A stretch of 64,000 bases of DNA, from the NCBI GenBank assembly GCA_014898425.1, contig RCSZ01000016.1:1054001-1118000 (forward strand), given 5' to 3'. Below, in pieces: positions 24,701 through 36,411 of the stretch (positions are counted from its first letter, which is position 1; each line of letters opens with the position of its first letter). A program made the position numbers and the translations under genes. The DNA comes from Botryotinia globosa (taxonomy: Eukaryota; Ascomycota; Leotiomycetes; Helotiales; Sclerotiniaceae). Under the pieces are notes generated by a model. The model was given only the letters and a program-made list of their open reading frames with translations. It was not told the DNA's origin and did not search any database.

Positions 24701-25618
24701 ATGTCTACTCCAGATTCAGGTACCATAGATACTCAACCGGCGAAGTTGACGAAAGCCAATGTCGAAAAATCTCTAGACAACGAGAACCCATCAATCCACG
24801 ATAAAAGAGAATCAACGCATACAGAGCTCGGCGGGGACTCTGCAGAATCTGACAAACTAGAAAATAATGCGACATCTCAAGATTCATCAACAGGTACAGA
24901 AGAGCAAGGCGTCACATCAGATAATGATACGAATCTGAATGAGAATCAAAATGGTGAGGGTGATCCAAGGGAAAAAGATATTGCTACCGAAGGCCCGCCA
25001 TTACCAGAAGAACCTCTTCCGCCCCTCCCAAATGAACAACCTCCAGTTGTCGCACAAGAAGATGATGGTTGGGCGCCAGTCTGGGATGAGACAAATCAAG
25101 CTTTCTACTTCTACAATCGCTTTACCGGAGCCACACAATGGGATAACCCTCGTGTTCCAGAGGTCTCGCAGCCTGGTCCTCCAGGCATACCATCTACAAA
25201 GTCTGCTGTTGTATCTACAGAACTCGACCCAACTTCTCGCCCAGCTGGCGGCTATGATCCTGCTATCCACGGAGATTATGATCCGAACGCCTGGTATGCG
25301 CAATCATCGACAGTCGAAGAACCAACGGCTGCTGGGTTAGATCCAGCCGCCGCTTATGCAGCAACTGGCCAATTCAATCGATTCACAGGACGTTGGCAAG
25401 CTGCAGAATTAAATCCGGAAAATTTCAATGATGAGAATAAGAGTAAAAGGCAAATGAACGCTTTCTTCGACGTTGATGCTGCGGCAAATAATCACGATGG
25501 TAGAAGTTTGAAGGAAGAACGCAGTGGCAAGAAGTTATCTAAAGCGGAACTAAAGCAGTTTAAGGAGAAAAGGAAACAAAAAAAGGAAGAGAAACGAAGA
25601 GCGTGGTTGAGGGATTGA
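24701..25618 (+). CDS. WW-domain protein
   Basis: A single exon of 305 residues starting at the first ATG. Residues 1-95 are acidic and disordered, 99-116 are proline-rich (PPLPEEPLPPLP), and a complete WW domain follows at about 121-153, with its two signature tryptophans at 124 and 147 and the YFYNRFTGATQW core. The second half contains GGYDPAIHGDYDPNAWYAQ and AAYAATGQFNRFTGRWQA, then a very basic Lys/Glu helix (KAELKQFKEKRKQKKEEKRR) at the C-terminus that may bind RNA or direct it to the nucleus. WW domains bind proline-rich or phospho-Ser/Pro ligands; in fungi such proteins are often tied to splicing or transcription, which is only an inference here. Confidence 0.85.
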   Translation: MSTPDSGTIDTQPAKLTKANVEKSLDNENPSIHDKRESTHTELGGDSAESDKLENNATSQDSSTGTEEQGVTSDNDTNLNENQNGEGDPREKDIATEGPPLPEEPLPPLPNEQPPVVAQEDDGWAPVWDETNQAFYFYNRFTGATQWDNPRVPEVSQPGPPGIPSTKSAVVSTELDPTSRPAGGYDPAIHGDYDPNAWYAQSSTVEEPTAAGLDPAAAYAATGQFNRFTGRWQAAELNPENFNDENKSKRQMNAFFDVDAAANNHDGRSLKEERSGKKLSKAELKQFKEKRKQKKEEKRRAWLRD

Positions 25619-27115
25619 ATATACCACAAATTTTTGCATGTATTAGCGTCGCATTGGGTTACATAGGGATCGAATCCAGGAGTTATTGGATGATTTGAGT
25701 GGAATGGGTCTCGGAAACAGACTTCAAAGCTAAGGAAGGCACAAATTAAAAACATATTAATCTTTATGTTCCACATATTTTCTTCTTTCATTTTACAAGA
25801 CAATTGGAACGGCTACCGAACTATGGAGATTTACCCCCTCGAGTACTCCGAGTCCAGCCATCAGGTTTTTCGATTGTTTATTTCCAGGAGTTGCACGCAT
25901 GAGGTTCGGATTTTTGCCTTGTTCGCTCACATTGTACTTTAACGGTCTCGAATTATCATATTTTTGCTCAAATGCGCAGCTGTGAATAGAACAGTCAACA
26001 ACATCATCCCTTTAACTTGGCAACAGACTACCATTTTATTTTACTTTCTGCCACACAATGTCTATTCAATTTACAGTTGTTCTTGAATTTTCCAACTCCA
26101 TTGCCAATTCCGGGCTTCACGAGACGAAAATCTCCATCATGCGGCTGGCTTCGTTATCAAATCCATTAGCCTGTACTCGGTCTCATGATGATTCGTCGAA
26201 CGCTGCCCTGGAACAAAAAACCATCGTACCATTCGTGAGCTACCCCACTCCCACGAAGAAACGTCTCAAGTCTGGAATCAGACGCCACGACCTTATCCAG
26301 GCGTTCTTCCGATAGCCTTTGATCGATATTTGATGGCGACTTTTATGCAAGTGATAAAAGACGTCGTTAGGATAAGTGTTCAAACTTTGCGGATCTTGCA
26401 ACAATGCCAGGGATGACCTTTCGGCAAGTTTTCCGTATGAAATTTCTCCAATGGATTTTGGTCAAGCTATCTATCGGTAGACCCAAAACAATGGGATTTC
26501 CGGTTATTTTTGTCGTTGCTTTGAGCGCGGAAACCAACTGACAATACCGCAGTTGAAAAGATAAGGTGGTGTATCATTGCTTATGCATAACAGACAATGG
26601 ACGAGCAGGCCAGATAAGAAGCTGTTCTAGTTGTCTTACTGCATACTGCGGGGTGTAGAATGAACAAAACGATCCCTTGGCGGAGTATGCCTCCTTAGCC
26701 ATTAACTTTTCTTCTTTTCCGGAGTCGCTCTTTTAGAAATGAAGATCGACTGATTGGTGACAATAGTTGAATATTTGCCAGATTTCACGTAGTTGAATGG
26801 CCTTTCCGCATCAATCCTTTCCGCGTCAATCCTTGCCTTTATGTTCTAGTGACATGTCTGCAAGTCTTCGAACCATTTGAAGAATCACAGGATAAAAATC
26901 CAGATCTCTTTTGTAGAAACTTTTCCCTGTCCGCGACTCCACTTGTTGATATCATCAAGGGTGCGGGAAACCATTGGATAGAAAACATGTTGGATAACTC
27001 TGCATGTATCTCATATGAAAAATTGGGGAGATATCGTCTACTATATATGTTCCGAGTGCTCCTCTTTTCTCCATAAATTAAACATTGCATCATTCATCTC
27101 TCAACTCTGTCAAGC
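25619..27115. other. Intergenic stretch, one doubtful small frame
   Basis: An 85-codon ATG frame at 26058-26315 (basic C-end, no known motif) is the only candidate and I do not support it as a gene. The rest shows only promoter-like AT-rich DNA before the MFS gene. Confidence 0.45.
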
Positions 27116-29920
27116 ATGTCAATTGTAACCAATGAAATGATTCAGAATTCAAGGGATGATGAGTCTACAGCTCTGCTTTTGGATGCGAAAACCCCAGAAG
27201 TCACGAGTTACAATAAATTTTCCATTCACAGCGATGAGGAATCCTCAATATGCACGATACCCCTTGTTGATCCATCGCCGGAAAGCTCGCGTAATATAGC
27301 AAGCGTCATTTTTATTCTTCTCTTAGGTGGGTGTAATTGAACTTCTTGTTTAGAGGCTCTCCAAGCCGAAGATTACTCTCCATCTATTGTCCCGTTCTCA
27401 ATATCAATATACCCCATCTCATATATCTCCAGGTGTCTTTATAGCAAATGCCGACGGATCACTGGTTCTCGCTACGAGTGGAACTATCAGTAGCGAGTTC
27501 AATGATTTGGGAAATGCAGGGTGGCTGATCTCGTCGTATATGCTGGCTATGTGCGCTACTCAGTCTCTAGTGTGTTGTCTACGCCCGTTTTCAAATACAA
27601 GATTACCTTCTAATTAGTAGATACAGATGAACCTTGCATAAGGGCCCAAAAATTTCATGGCCTAAATTCCCGTATAAAGAAATTTTTTGTATAAAAAAAT
27701 TCAGCTTCGTCGTGTCATTTAGCCTCGTTTTATATATTTAACCTCATTTTATGCCATTAGCCTTTCTAATTTCATTGAATTTGTTATATGATAGGCAAAT
27801 TTGTCATATGAATTTATAGATTCATTATATATGATAGGTTAAAGTTCGGATTATTGCCACCAATTTTACAAAGCCATTAGGAAAATTAGGATTATATGCT
27901 TTTATACAAAGGAATACCCATTCAAGTCAATTTCATTATATAAATTTTCGGGAGATTGAAAAAAAAATGCTTGTATAAAGGGCATGCCCGTATGGCATGT
28001 GCCCGTATAGCCAGGTTCATCTGTAGTATGGGAAATTAAGCGATATCTATGGGAGGAAGAGTACAATATTAGCTTCTTATGTGTTTTTCGCTTTGGGTTG
28101 TGCTATCTGGTAGGTGTTTTCATTTGTGAAAAAATCTCGATTGTTATGATTGTTTGGTAAGGAAATGAACTATTCGAGGTTCATTGTGGGTCATTGTTGC
28201 TAGCGCCGATATATGACATGGTGGGGCATTACGAAATTAGTCACTGGACTTGATGTTTCTCACCCAAAACTGTGTCTGATGAACTGTTTGTAAGCAGCTA
28301 ACATAAAACTTAGTGGGCTGGGATGGAATCTCCCGGTAGTGGTGGTTGGTCGACTAGTCGCAGGCATTGGTGGTGCTGGTATCAATTGCCTAGTATCAAT
28401 TGTCATTGCAGGTGTGTTTCTCACACATTGTTCTTAACAAAGCTAATTTCATGTCCAGATATGGTTCCAATTAGAGAAGTCGCTAAATGGAGAAGCTATG
28501 TCAATATTGCAGCTACAACTGGAAGATCATTGGGGGGCCCAATCGGAGGTTTCTTGACTGATACTATTGGGTGGCGATGGTGAGTGACTAATGCATATTT
28601 AGTATTCTACTCTCTGACTGGTTTGTGGTCAGGTCATTTTTGGCACAATGTCTACCTACTATCTTAGCCTTGATGCTAGTACTTTGCAAGCTGGAAATTA
28701 CATCGCAAAAAGCATGCGCCAAACAATCCCACTTCTCGAAATTACGGCGTATCGATTTTCTAGGCTCAACCTTCCTTTCGGTCTCAATCATTTGCGGGCT
28801 TATGGTCCTCAATCTCGGCGGTCATCGAATGCCGTGGACTGATCTGAGATTTCTATCGCTATTAGGCATCTCAGTTGCAGCTGGAATTTTATTTTTTCTA
28901 GTAGAGGGCTTTTGGGCTAAAGAGCCTATTTTCCCCTTGAGATTACTGTGCAATAGAGATGTGCTTACAAGTTATATTAATTTGGGCTTTCAATCGGGCG
29001 CTCAGATGGCGGTATGTGATTTCTTGACGAAGGGTTCGTTCAATTTTAGCGACTAATGAGTGGCTAGATGATGATGCTCGTTCCGATTTATTTTCAAATC
29101 ACCGATCATGCGACTTTACGACAGCTGGTGCACATCTCATACCTTCTGTAATTGGAAATGCAGTAGGAGGTCTCCTAGCTGCATACATTATTCACAAGTA
29201 CCCCTCCTCCTCCTCGTCTCAATTCCTCCTTTTCCGAATATCTCTGATTAACATCCTCTAGAACCGGATACTACAAACCCATTCTCCTCCTCGGTGCCCT
29301 TTCCTCCCTAACATCCTACACCCTCCTCTTCCTCCGCTGGCACGGCCATACCTATTTCCTCGAATCCCTCTACATCATCCCCGGCGGCTTCGGTAACGGA
29401 ATCGCACTTTCAGCATCATTTATAGGATTCACAGCAGGAGCAAAACAAGAAGAGCTAGCTATTGCCACGAGTGGACTGTTTCTAAGTGCAAATATAGGAT
29501 GTGTGGTGGGGGTTAGTGGCGCGGGGAGTCTGATGGAAGCGGGGCTTGAGAAAGGTCTTAGGGTTGCGCTTGAGGGATGGCAGGGGAGTCAAATGGTTTG
29601 TGGAGTTTTGTTTCTTTAATTCTTTTTCTTTTGACTTCGTGGATAAGTTACTAAATTATACCTCCTCTTGACTGCAGATCATTGAACGAGCACTCTCGGA
29701 TATCGAATACGTGCGGAATCTCGATGGGGAACTGGGAGAATTGGTGAAGAGTGTTTATGTGAATTGTTTGTCTTATACTCATGGTATGTGGTTTTCATCT
29801 GTGCTGTTTGAATTTAGTGAACTGTGACTAATGGGGATGGATTAATGAATAGATGTTTCTGTGTTTGCAGCGGTTGTAGCGTTGATCGCGGCATGTTGTG
29901 TTAGACAGCATCGTCTTTGA
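27116..29920 (+). pseudogene. MFS transporter of the DHA2/Vba-Fnx1 type, 10 exons, with a frameshift
   Basis: Exons 27116-27326, 27433-27569, 28027-28109, 28314-28411, 28459-28579, 28633-29011, 29068-29197, 29262-29595, 29678-29783 and 29853-29920. Family marks: GVFIANADGSLVLATSGTIS, WLISSYMLAMCATQSL, motif A YGKLSDIYGRKST, GRLVAGIGGAGINCLVSIVI, and VPIREVAKWRSYVNIAATTG leading to GGPIGGFLTDTIGWRW (motif C region). The pattern matches 14-TM transporters related to yeast vacuolar basic amino-acid transporters (Vba) and fission yeast Fnx1. Exon phases fit perfectly except in exon 7, which is one base short near 29113-29125: after ITDHAT the frame must shift to read AGAHLIPSVIGNAVGGLLAA. Intron 2 also carries a 400-bp MITE. 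If the missing base is real the protein stops early; if it is a sequence error the gene may be intact. Confidence 0.8.
27624..28023. mobile_element. TA-flanked MITE in intron 2 of the MFS gene
   Basis: The 400-bp element starts CAGATGAACCTTGCATAAGG and ends with a near-inverse (CTATAGCCAGGTTCATCTG in the region 28005-28023), with TA at 27622-27623 and 28024-28025. A TA target is the mark of Tc1/mariner/pogo-type elements. The interior has a second inverted structure (GGGCATGCCC) and no coding frame. Confidence 0.85.
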
Positions 29921-30783
29921 GTATTGGAAGGGGAATTAGGGGCTTAGGGGGTTTAAGAGGTTTAGGGATGAGAAGTTATGGGTGGGAAGATAGGAGAAGA
30001 GTAAGGGTGAGAGGTAATAAAAGTGCGAAGATTATATATTGAAGAATAAGAATAATGGAACATCACAGAATAATTCATAACTACCAGTTTTACATTCATT
30101 TCGTTGGATTCTATTTTCACAAGGTCATGATGTATAGTCAGATGACTGGATTTCGCAAGTCACATTTTAATGGTATGACACGATCGAATCAAGAACGCCT
30201 TTCATTCAAAACATTAAGATCGAAATAGTTTAAGTTCTACACCATTTGTCTAGCTAATTAGGGGAATTGCATTTCGATGTCCCAGACCCGTCGCCCGTTA
30301 AAACTTGAAGCTGTTGGTAGCGAATTCGTATAATCTCATCGGACGCTGTCTCTTGGAAGGGGCTTGAAGGGAAATGAGAGGGCGAGAATTGTGTTTTCGA
30401 TTGAGGAGGGGTAAGGTGAAGGAGGGAAAGTGCACGATTGAAATATACGAATGACCAGAAGTTCTTGCCTTTAGCCGTATATCAGCAATGCAGTAGAAGT
30501 TTTGTTTGAGACAATCACAATTATGCATTTGACGCATTGATTTAGTTGGGTTAAGCAGTATGCGATTTAAATACAAGTAGCTTAAAATGAAAAACCAGAC
30601 CACAGCCAGTACTCATGACTCAAAATTATCGTTAAACGGGTATATAAACCAGATCCAGATAACAAAACGACAAAGGGTATCAGAAATAAATTCTAGTTAA
30701 CATGACCTCAAAGTTCAACATCGCTGAACGCTCCAAACTAAATCAAATGCAATATAAATGATGAAAAAGAGACCCATGACAAT
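29921..30783. other. Intergenic stretch between convergent genes
   Basis: No supported gene. A reverse open frame at 30298-30603 lacks features. The region serves as 3' flank for the MFS gene (forward) and the 30784 gene (reverse). Confidence 0.5.
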
Positions 30784-31506
30784 CTACCATCGCCTATATT
30801 CATAAACAGACTCGGAACGCGAACGAACTTGAGGAAAGCGGACTTCTCTAGAGCCTGGCTGTTTCACTCGAATTCTTGGTTGTCTAATCTCCCACACATC
30901 TTGACATGGTACATCGGGAGCTAAAGGAGGTAACAAGTATGGTTCCCTCTCCTCTAGCTCTCGTCGCGAAGGATGTCGTCTTGGATATTCGTCCCGACGG
31001 TCGACTTGTACAGGAAAAGGCAGGATATGTACCTCTTCAGAAGTAGGTGCGGGTGCAGGTGCTGAAGCCTTTTCTTTTTCTTGTGTCGGCTCATGACTCT
31101 TCGTTCCCCCCACCGTAACACCCTCCTTATTCCCATTCTTCTCCATTTGTAGTTGTATTTCCAAATGTGCCTTCTCGTACTCCTTCTCCATCATTCGTCT
31201 CTTATGTATATGATGATGCCATTCGTGTCGTACCTCCAACCCTGCAAGAATCAACGGTGCGCTCCAGAGAACAAGCTTGCCGAGCTTCTTCACTGGATTC
31301 TCGAGTTTTTCAACCGTCTTATACACGCGCTTCCCTACGCCGGCTACTTCCTCTTCGACATCTCTATCTCGTGTATGATGTCGATGTGATCGAGAGTTCC
31401 TTGACATCTTGCGCGAACGTTTGCGATTTTTTGATGAGCGTGAAGATTGGCTAGAGCTGGTAGAGGACTCTCGAGACAAGGTTGACTTTCTATGATTCGG
31501 AGGCAT
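30784..31506 (-). CDS. Basic, largely disordered protein of unknown function
   Basis: The open frame extends further upstream, but I choose the ATG at 31506 (MPPNHRKS) because the upstream part is unlike the rest. This gives 240 residues. The first 50 residues are a Ser/Arg/Lys-rich disordered region with two runs of basic residues (SRSSKNRKRSRKM). A conserved-looking middle follows: VGKRVYKTVEKLENPVKKLG, then a hydrophobic stretch KLVLWSAPLILAGLEV that could dip into a membrane, then a charged His-rich coiled segment. The C-terminus is Pro/Arg-rich (YLLPPLAPDVPCQDVWEIRQ). I do not recognise the family and suggest no function. Confidence 0.6.
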   Translation of the reverse strand: MPPNHRKSTLSRESSTSSSQSSRSSKNRKRSRKMSRNSRSHRHHTRDRDVEEEVAGVGKRVYKTVEKLENPVKKLGKLVLWSAPLILAGLEVRHEWHHHIHKRRMMEKEYEKAHLEIQLQMEKNGNKEGVTVGGTKSHEPTQEKEKASAPAPAPTSEEVHILPFPVQVDRRDEYPRRHPSRRELEEREPYLLPPLAPDVPCQDVWEIRQPRIRVKQPGSREVRFPQVRSRSESVYEYRRW

Positions 31507-32914
31507 TCGCAGAGCTTTGGGTTCCAGAGCGCACACTGCTGCTTCGCTTTTCAAGTACACAACGAGGAGCACAACGGCACAAGAAAATAACGAGTCAAAT
31601 CTGTATAATCAATCTTGAGTGATGATCTAGTAGCAAGAAAATAATTCGCAAAGCAAGCACTTTCACTTATGGAAAGTATTAGGTTGCTATATATCGCCAT
31701 TTTAACACCTGCGACAACTTGAGGCAGTGATGTTCAGCAGTCAGAGTCATGTGTAATCCATGACCAGCTGACCTACCGTATGAGTCTTTTATCTCGACAC
31801 AGATATGTTGCGAGACTATGTTTCGAGAATAGATGACTCTTATTCATCATGATTTGCAATCAAATGATTTTGAGGGAAGAGAAGTGCTAAACACTTCATG
31901 AGTTGCTGGAAGTTCATAGATGATGAGGACTGGAAGCGCGACGCGTTGCTAGCTCATGAGTTCACGTGATATTATATAAGCGAGATATCAACGTGTAATT
32001 CCCGAGGTCCCCCACAAGCAATGCTGCTCAAAATAAGCAACTTCAATGATTTGTCGAACAGTGCCGTATTCTGTATGCAATGGTTCCTAGTGGAATCTCT
32101 TGGACTTGCTATTCGATCTTGAGCAAGTGTATGTTCAGAGGAGTATCTTTCACGTGGCTATTCTCATGATTATAGTCAGTTGATTATCATGTCATCTGAT
32201 TCAACCTATGTTCCGAAGCCCCGCGGAGTATCACTTGTGTTCTGAGTTTGCACCCAGTCAAAACTAGCACCCATTATGTATTTCCAAGGGTACTTCCATA
32301 TCTTGACTGTTTTTTCTGATATTGGTTTACTGTTCTCTGCCCCATCAACAGGCCCTGACTCCACGTCGCGTCTTTGGTCTCTGGTGACTACCACCATGTA
32401 ACTTACTGTGAATGGAACGAGTAGACTTATGAGAGCTATGAGCTTTAGCCGTCTAATGTAATCTTTTAGTTGCGTGTACGAGACGCTTCTTCCAGCGATG
32501 CGATACGTATTAAACGTCTATTTCTCGCAAAACAACATTCGTCTTTAATTGGCTTTTGATAAGATTTTCAAATTTGTCCTTGTAGAGAATACCTACAAGT
32601 TCTCTATTGGTTCACCCGAACAAAAGAAAAGGCTTTTCTTGTACCCCGTAGAAGCCCAATAATGAATTGCCGTCTAAATCCAGGGTAGGATCAGGACACC
32701 TGTAAGTGACGTCTACCTAGCCCGCCCTCAGCACATTTGGATACTTGATTTTTATTGCCTTTACCGCAATAGTGGCGCCTAAAAGTTTAAGACACAAGGC
32801 TCTACACATTTCCCCACATATGAAATTGATTCTTGGTCAACGTCGAGCAGACAACAACAGCACTGAGCTCAACCATCCCAAAGATTCTAACTCTTATACA
32901 TTGAATTTCACGTC
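31507..32914. other. Intergenic stretch without a supported gene
   Basis: Only short frames without features (for example 32206-32397 reverse). It precedes the HET-domain relic. Confidence 0.5.
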
Positions 32915-34494
32915 ATGTCGCAATACAGTTATTCTAAAGACCCACTTGATTCTGGCAGTATTCGCTTGCTCGGTTTAATGCCAGACAAAGACCCAACCTC
33001 TCCAATACATTGCCGACTTCATGACTATTCTCTTCTAGAATCGGACAGGGGGATTCATCTATACGAAGTTTTATCCTATGTATGGGGTAGCTCGGATAAG
33101 CCTAAAGTTGTCTTTATAAACGAGAATTCTCTACCTGCTATAGCAAACCTTTACACTACACTGCTCCATCTTTGGGATCGTATTTTTTAAAAAATCTTAT
33201 GGGTAGATTCTATTTGTATCAATTAGGAAGATAATATAGCGAAGGGTTATCAGATTCAATTAATGGCAAAGATCTTTGGTCGAGCTAATTATGTAATTGT
33301 TTACCTTGGTGATGCAGAAGATGATAGCAACCAAGTGCTTGAAAGTATATGTGTTGCTGTAGAAGGCAAATCCCTGGAACAGGGAATCAATGAAATGAAC
33401 CAGAGGGGAATTTTTGGACTGCTCAAACGACCATGGTTTAAACGGATCTGGGCAAGTTAATTTACCGTCGATGATATTTTTCGATAAATTAGTAACGAGG
33501 TTCGATGCTGGTTCTTCAAGAGGTTGGCTTCGCTCAACAAGTCCTGATAATGTGTGCCTCTACAACAATAGACAGGTATACCTTCAGCACAGGCTTCAGC
33601 TAGCTTTTCCACAGCCGTCACTCAGACTTGCTGGCTCTGATCCGTCAATTGATTTACCTAGTAAGAGGAGCAATCTTCCGACCGAAACATGCCATTAGGT
33701 CATCAGGCGCCCTTTCCCTAGGCGAGCTGATAGATATGTACCATACCCGTATGGCCACTAAAATTCACGATAAGGTATATGCCTTGCTTAGTTTGAGCTC
33801 TGATACTCCTAGCCTAGCTGGACTATCGCCTGATTATAAAGTGATATGGAAAACACTCTTGGAGCTACTTGTTAAATTTATACTTTTTAAAGATGTATCT
33901 GTAAAGACTTGGGATGGCAAGGAAATAGCACTAATTGAAAGCTGGGGTTATGTCCTTGGCCATGTGCTCTCAATAGATATTGATAGCACTAGGTATAAAA
34001 GACAGTGTGTCAATATCGACTTCAACAATCGATTAGAATCTGTGTATCATTACAAAGAGTACAGCACTCGGTGGTTTCTCCCGGTTTCAGCAAAATCTAT
34101 TCAATAAGACAATCTCGTTTGTATTTTGCAAGGGGCTTCAAAGCCAGCTATCATTAGAGCATAAAAGGATCATTTTTCTATCATCGTGATTGCGGTTAAT
34201 TTGGAAGGACACACACAAAGAGACAGAGGATATATTGAGTGTTCAGCTCCCTCGCATTCGATGAAGAATTTCTCTCGAGATTTCTTGCTTATCTGGAACT
34301 GGGAGCAGAGCCTTAATTACCCACAAGGTCAAGCAGAATATGAAGGTACAATTGAGAGCTATTTCTCGGTGCCAGAGTATCTGGAGACGGATACAAACAG
34401 AGCAGTCAACTCAATCAATGTACAGCAACCATACACTTCTATTTGGTCGATCTCAAAAATACACCCAAATACATCATTTTATTACTTTTTAGAA

Positions 34495-34860
34495 ATTAGA
34501 TTATTATTCTTTTGAATAGTTTTTTCTTAGAATAAATTCAATAATTTAATCATTTATATATAAATGATATTTATAATAAGATTTTTCTTTTTTTTAAAGA
34601 ATTAATAGATATAATATATATTTTTTAAAATTTTTTATTGAAAGATTCTTGAGAATTCGCTTATTTTGGCTGTAATTTCTAATATATTAGAATTTTAAAA
34701 CTTTAAATAAATATTATATAATATATAAAATTTCTAAAAATAAAATAAATGATTTTTATTAAAGAAAATATAAAAATAAATAAATTGATATAATTATTTC
34801 AAAAATAAATATATAATTTTGTTTAAAACTAAATATATTTAAATGATGAGTTTTGGTGCA
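34495..34860. other. Extremely AT-rich patch inside the HET relic
   Basis: About 366 bp with almost no G or C, between the last readable HET-protein segment and the first TPR unit. It may be an old RIP-mutated insertion; no terminal repeats or target duplication could be placed. Confidence 0.5.
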
Positions 34861-35327
34861 AAATGACTGTCGACCAAATAGAAGTGCCCTAGTACTGTAG
34901 CACTTGCCTTGGGGGATACAAAAAACTACGTGAAGGCAGAAAATATACTTCGCATACAGATAGAAAATTACGAGGGAATTCTTGGAAGAGAGAGCTTGCA
35001 TGTATTAGCACTAAAAGAAACCCTTGCATGGATATATCATGAGAAAGATGAACGGACCATAGCAGAGAATCTTTTCTTGAAAGTGATAAAAATAAGAAAA
35101 AGTTTCCAGGGGATGTACCACCACGATACGTTGAGCACTGTGACAAAGCTGGGGTTGGTCTATATGAAAGTAAATCCCGCGTGGGGAGTAGCAAGGAAAG
35201 ATATGAGAAGAATATCGAATCGAATCGAGAACAATATTCAAATGAGCGAGGAAGATTTGATAACAGTAGGCTATATGATTATAAAATGATGGAACTTTTG
35301 TTGGAACTGGAAAGAGATAATGTCAAA

Positions 35328-36074
35328 GTTACAGAAGAGGTGGTGAAGGCTGCAGTGGGGAATCGGTATGATGGGTATGAGGTTATGAAGCTTTTGTTTG
35401 AGAAACGAGGCGAATTAATAACAATCACCGAAAAGCTGGTGACAGCTGCAGCGGGGAACTTGAACAGTGGGTATAATATCATGGAACTTTTGTTTGAAAA
35501 GCGAAGTAAAGATATGATAATCGTTGAAGAGGTGGTGGTAGCTGTGGCAGGGAACCCGGATAGTGGGTTTGAGACTATAAAGCTTTTGTTTGCAAAACAA
35601 GGTGAAAAGATAACAATCACTGAAAAGATCATCAGGGCTGCGGCAGCGAATACGAATAGTGGAAAGTTGATTATGATGCTTTTGCTTGAAAAACAAAGTG
35701 AAAACGCTATCATTACTGAGAAGGCGGTAGAGGCCGCAGCAGGAAATCTTCGTTTTGGGAAGGAGATTATAATGCTTCTGTTGGATAAACGACGTGATGA
35801 CGCAATAGTTCCCAAAGAAGTGGTGATAATTGTTGCTGAAAAGTTCGATTCGAAAGTTATGGCACTTTTGCTTGAGAAACAAAAGGAAAGAATAGTTATT
35901 ACCGAAGAGATAATGAAGGCCGCAGTAGGAAACAGTCGTTATGGACGGGGTATAATAAAGCTATTGATAGAGAAACGAGGGGGAGAGGTCATAACTACCG
36001 TAGAGGTATTAAAAGCAGCAAGAAAGAATATGAGTCTGGAACGAGAAAAGATTGTTTCATTATTGGAGAATCGA
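35328..36074 (+). repeat. Eight tandem 32-residue coding repeats (EVVKAAxGN...ExMxLLLEKR type)
   Basis: The repeats run uninterrupted in one frame. Each unit has the plan [IV]TEEVVKAAAGN, a short variable turn with Ser/Gly, then [IV]MxLLLEKRxxx. One unit is 30 residues and the last is shorter. The plan resembles degenerate ankyrin/HEAT-like helical pairs seen at the C-end of fungal NLR-like proteins, where repeats act as ligand-sensing surfaces. Confidence 0.85.
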
Positions 36075-36411
36075 CTGTATGTATGTTGTACACTCTGTTA
36101 TACTTGCATTGCTGACATATTATTCATATCAGCAAAGAAGAATTCTGAGTGTACCGAGAGAGCCAAAAGTCCGGATCTGGTATGTGAACGGTAATGAAAC
36201 TAGCAACGATGAATATGTTGAATCTTATGTAAGAGGCTGAATCTTCAGAGGCTAACAGTGTAGAAGATGGAAATAGAGGGACATACGCAGAGTCAAGCTT
36301 ATTCTGATAACAGAAACTAGTTTCAACTTTTATGACGATATTTGAGCATTATTTGTAGATTTTAGTGTATAATGTTGACGCAAGAGTAAACTCGCTTAAC
36401 CCAAAGACTAA

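Larger units (their letters stand above)
32915..36194 (+). pseudogene. HET-domain / TPR / 32-residue-repeat gene relic (NLR-like allorecognition protein)
   Basis: In order I read: a HET domain start (YEVLSYVWGSSDKPKVVFIN, then ILWVDSICIN, GYQIQLMAKIFGRANYVIVY and LLKRPWFKRIW); a middle part with LGELIDMYHTRMATKIHDKV and SPDYKVIWKTLLELLVKFIL; FSRDFLLIWNWEQSLN; kinesin-light-chain-type TPR units at 34909-35170; then eight 32-residue repeats. HET proteins of this build trigger cell death on non-self fusion in filamentous fungi. The gene is dead: stops at 33188-33190, about 33225 (TAG where Gln follows CIN), 33458-33460, 34105-34107 and about 34159-34161, a frame change near 35175-35190 between TPR and repeats, and an AT-rich patch at 34495-34860. 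Some stops fit C-to-T mutation. The start at 32915 is the first ATG before the HET part. Confidence 0.8.

Noticed and set aside
25650..25700. tRNA-like T-arm GGGATCGAATCC
   Set aside because: No A box or foldable cloverleaf at the right distance on either strand.
26058..26315. 85-codon frame starting MSIQFTVVLEF
   Set aside because: An ATG and fair codon use are present but nothing else supports it; could be revisited with RNA-seq.
35279..35882. Reverse-strand frames of 155-178 codons
   Set aside because: Shadows of the forward 32-residue repeats; the forward translation shows the repeat logic.
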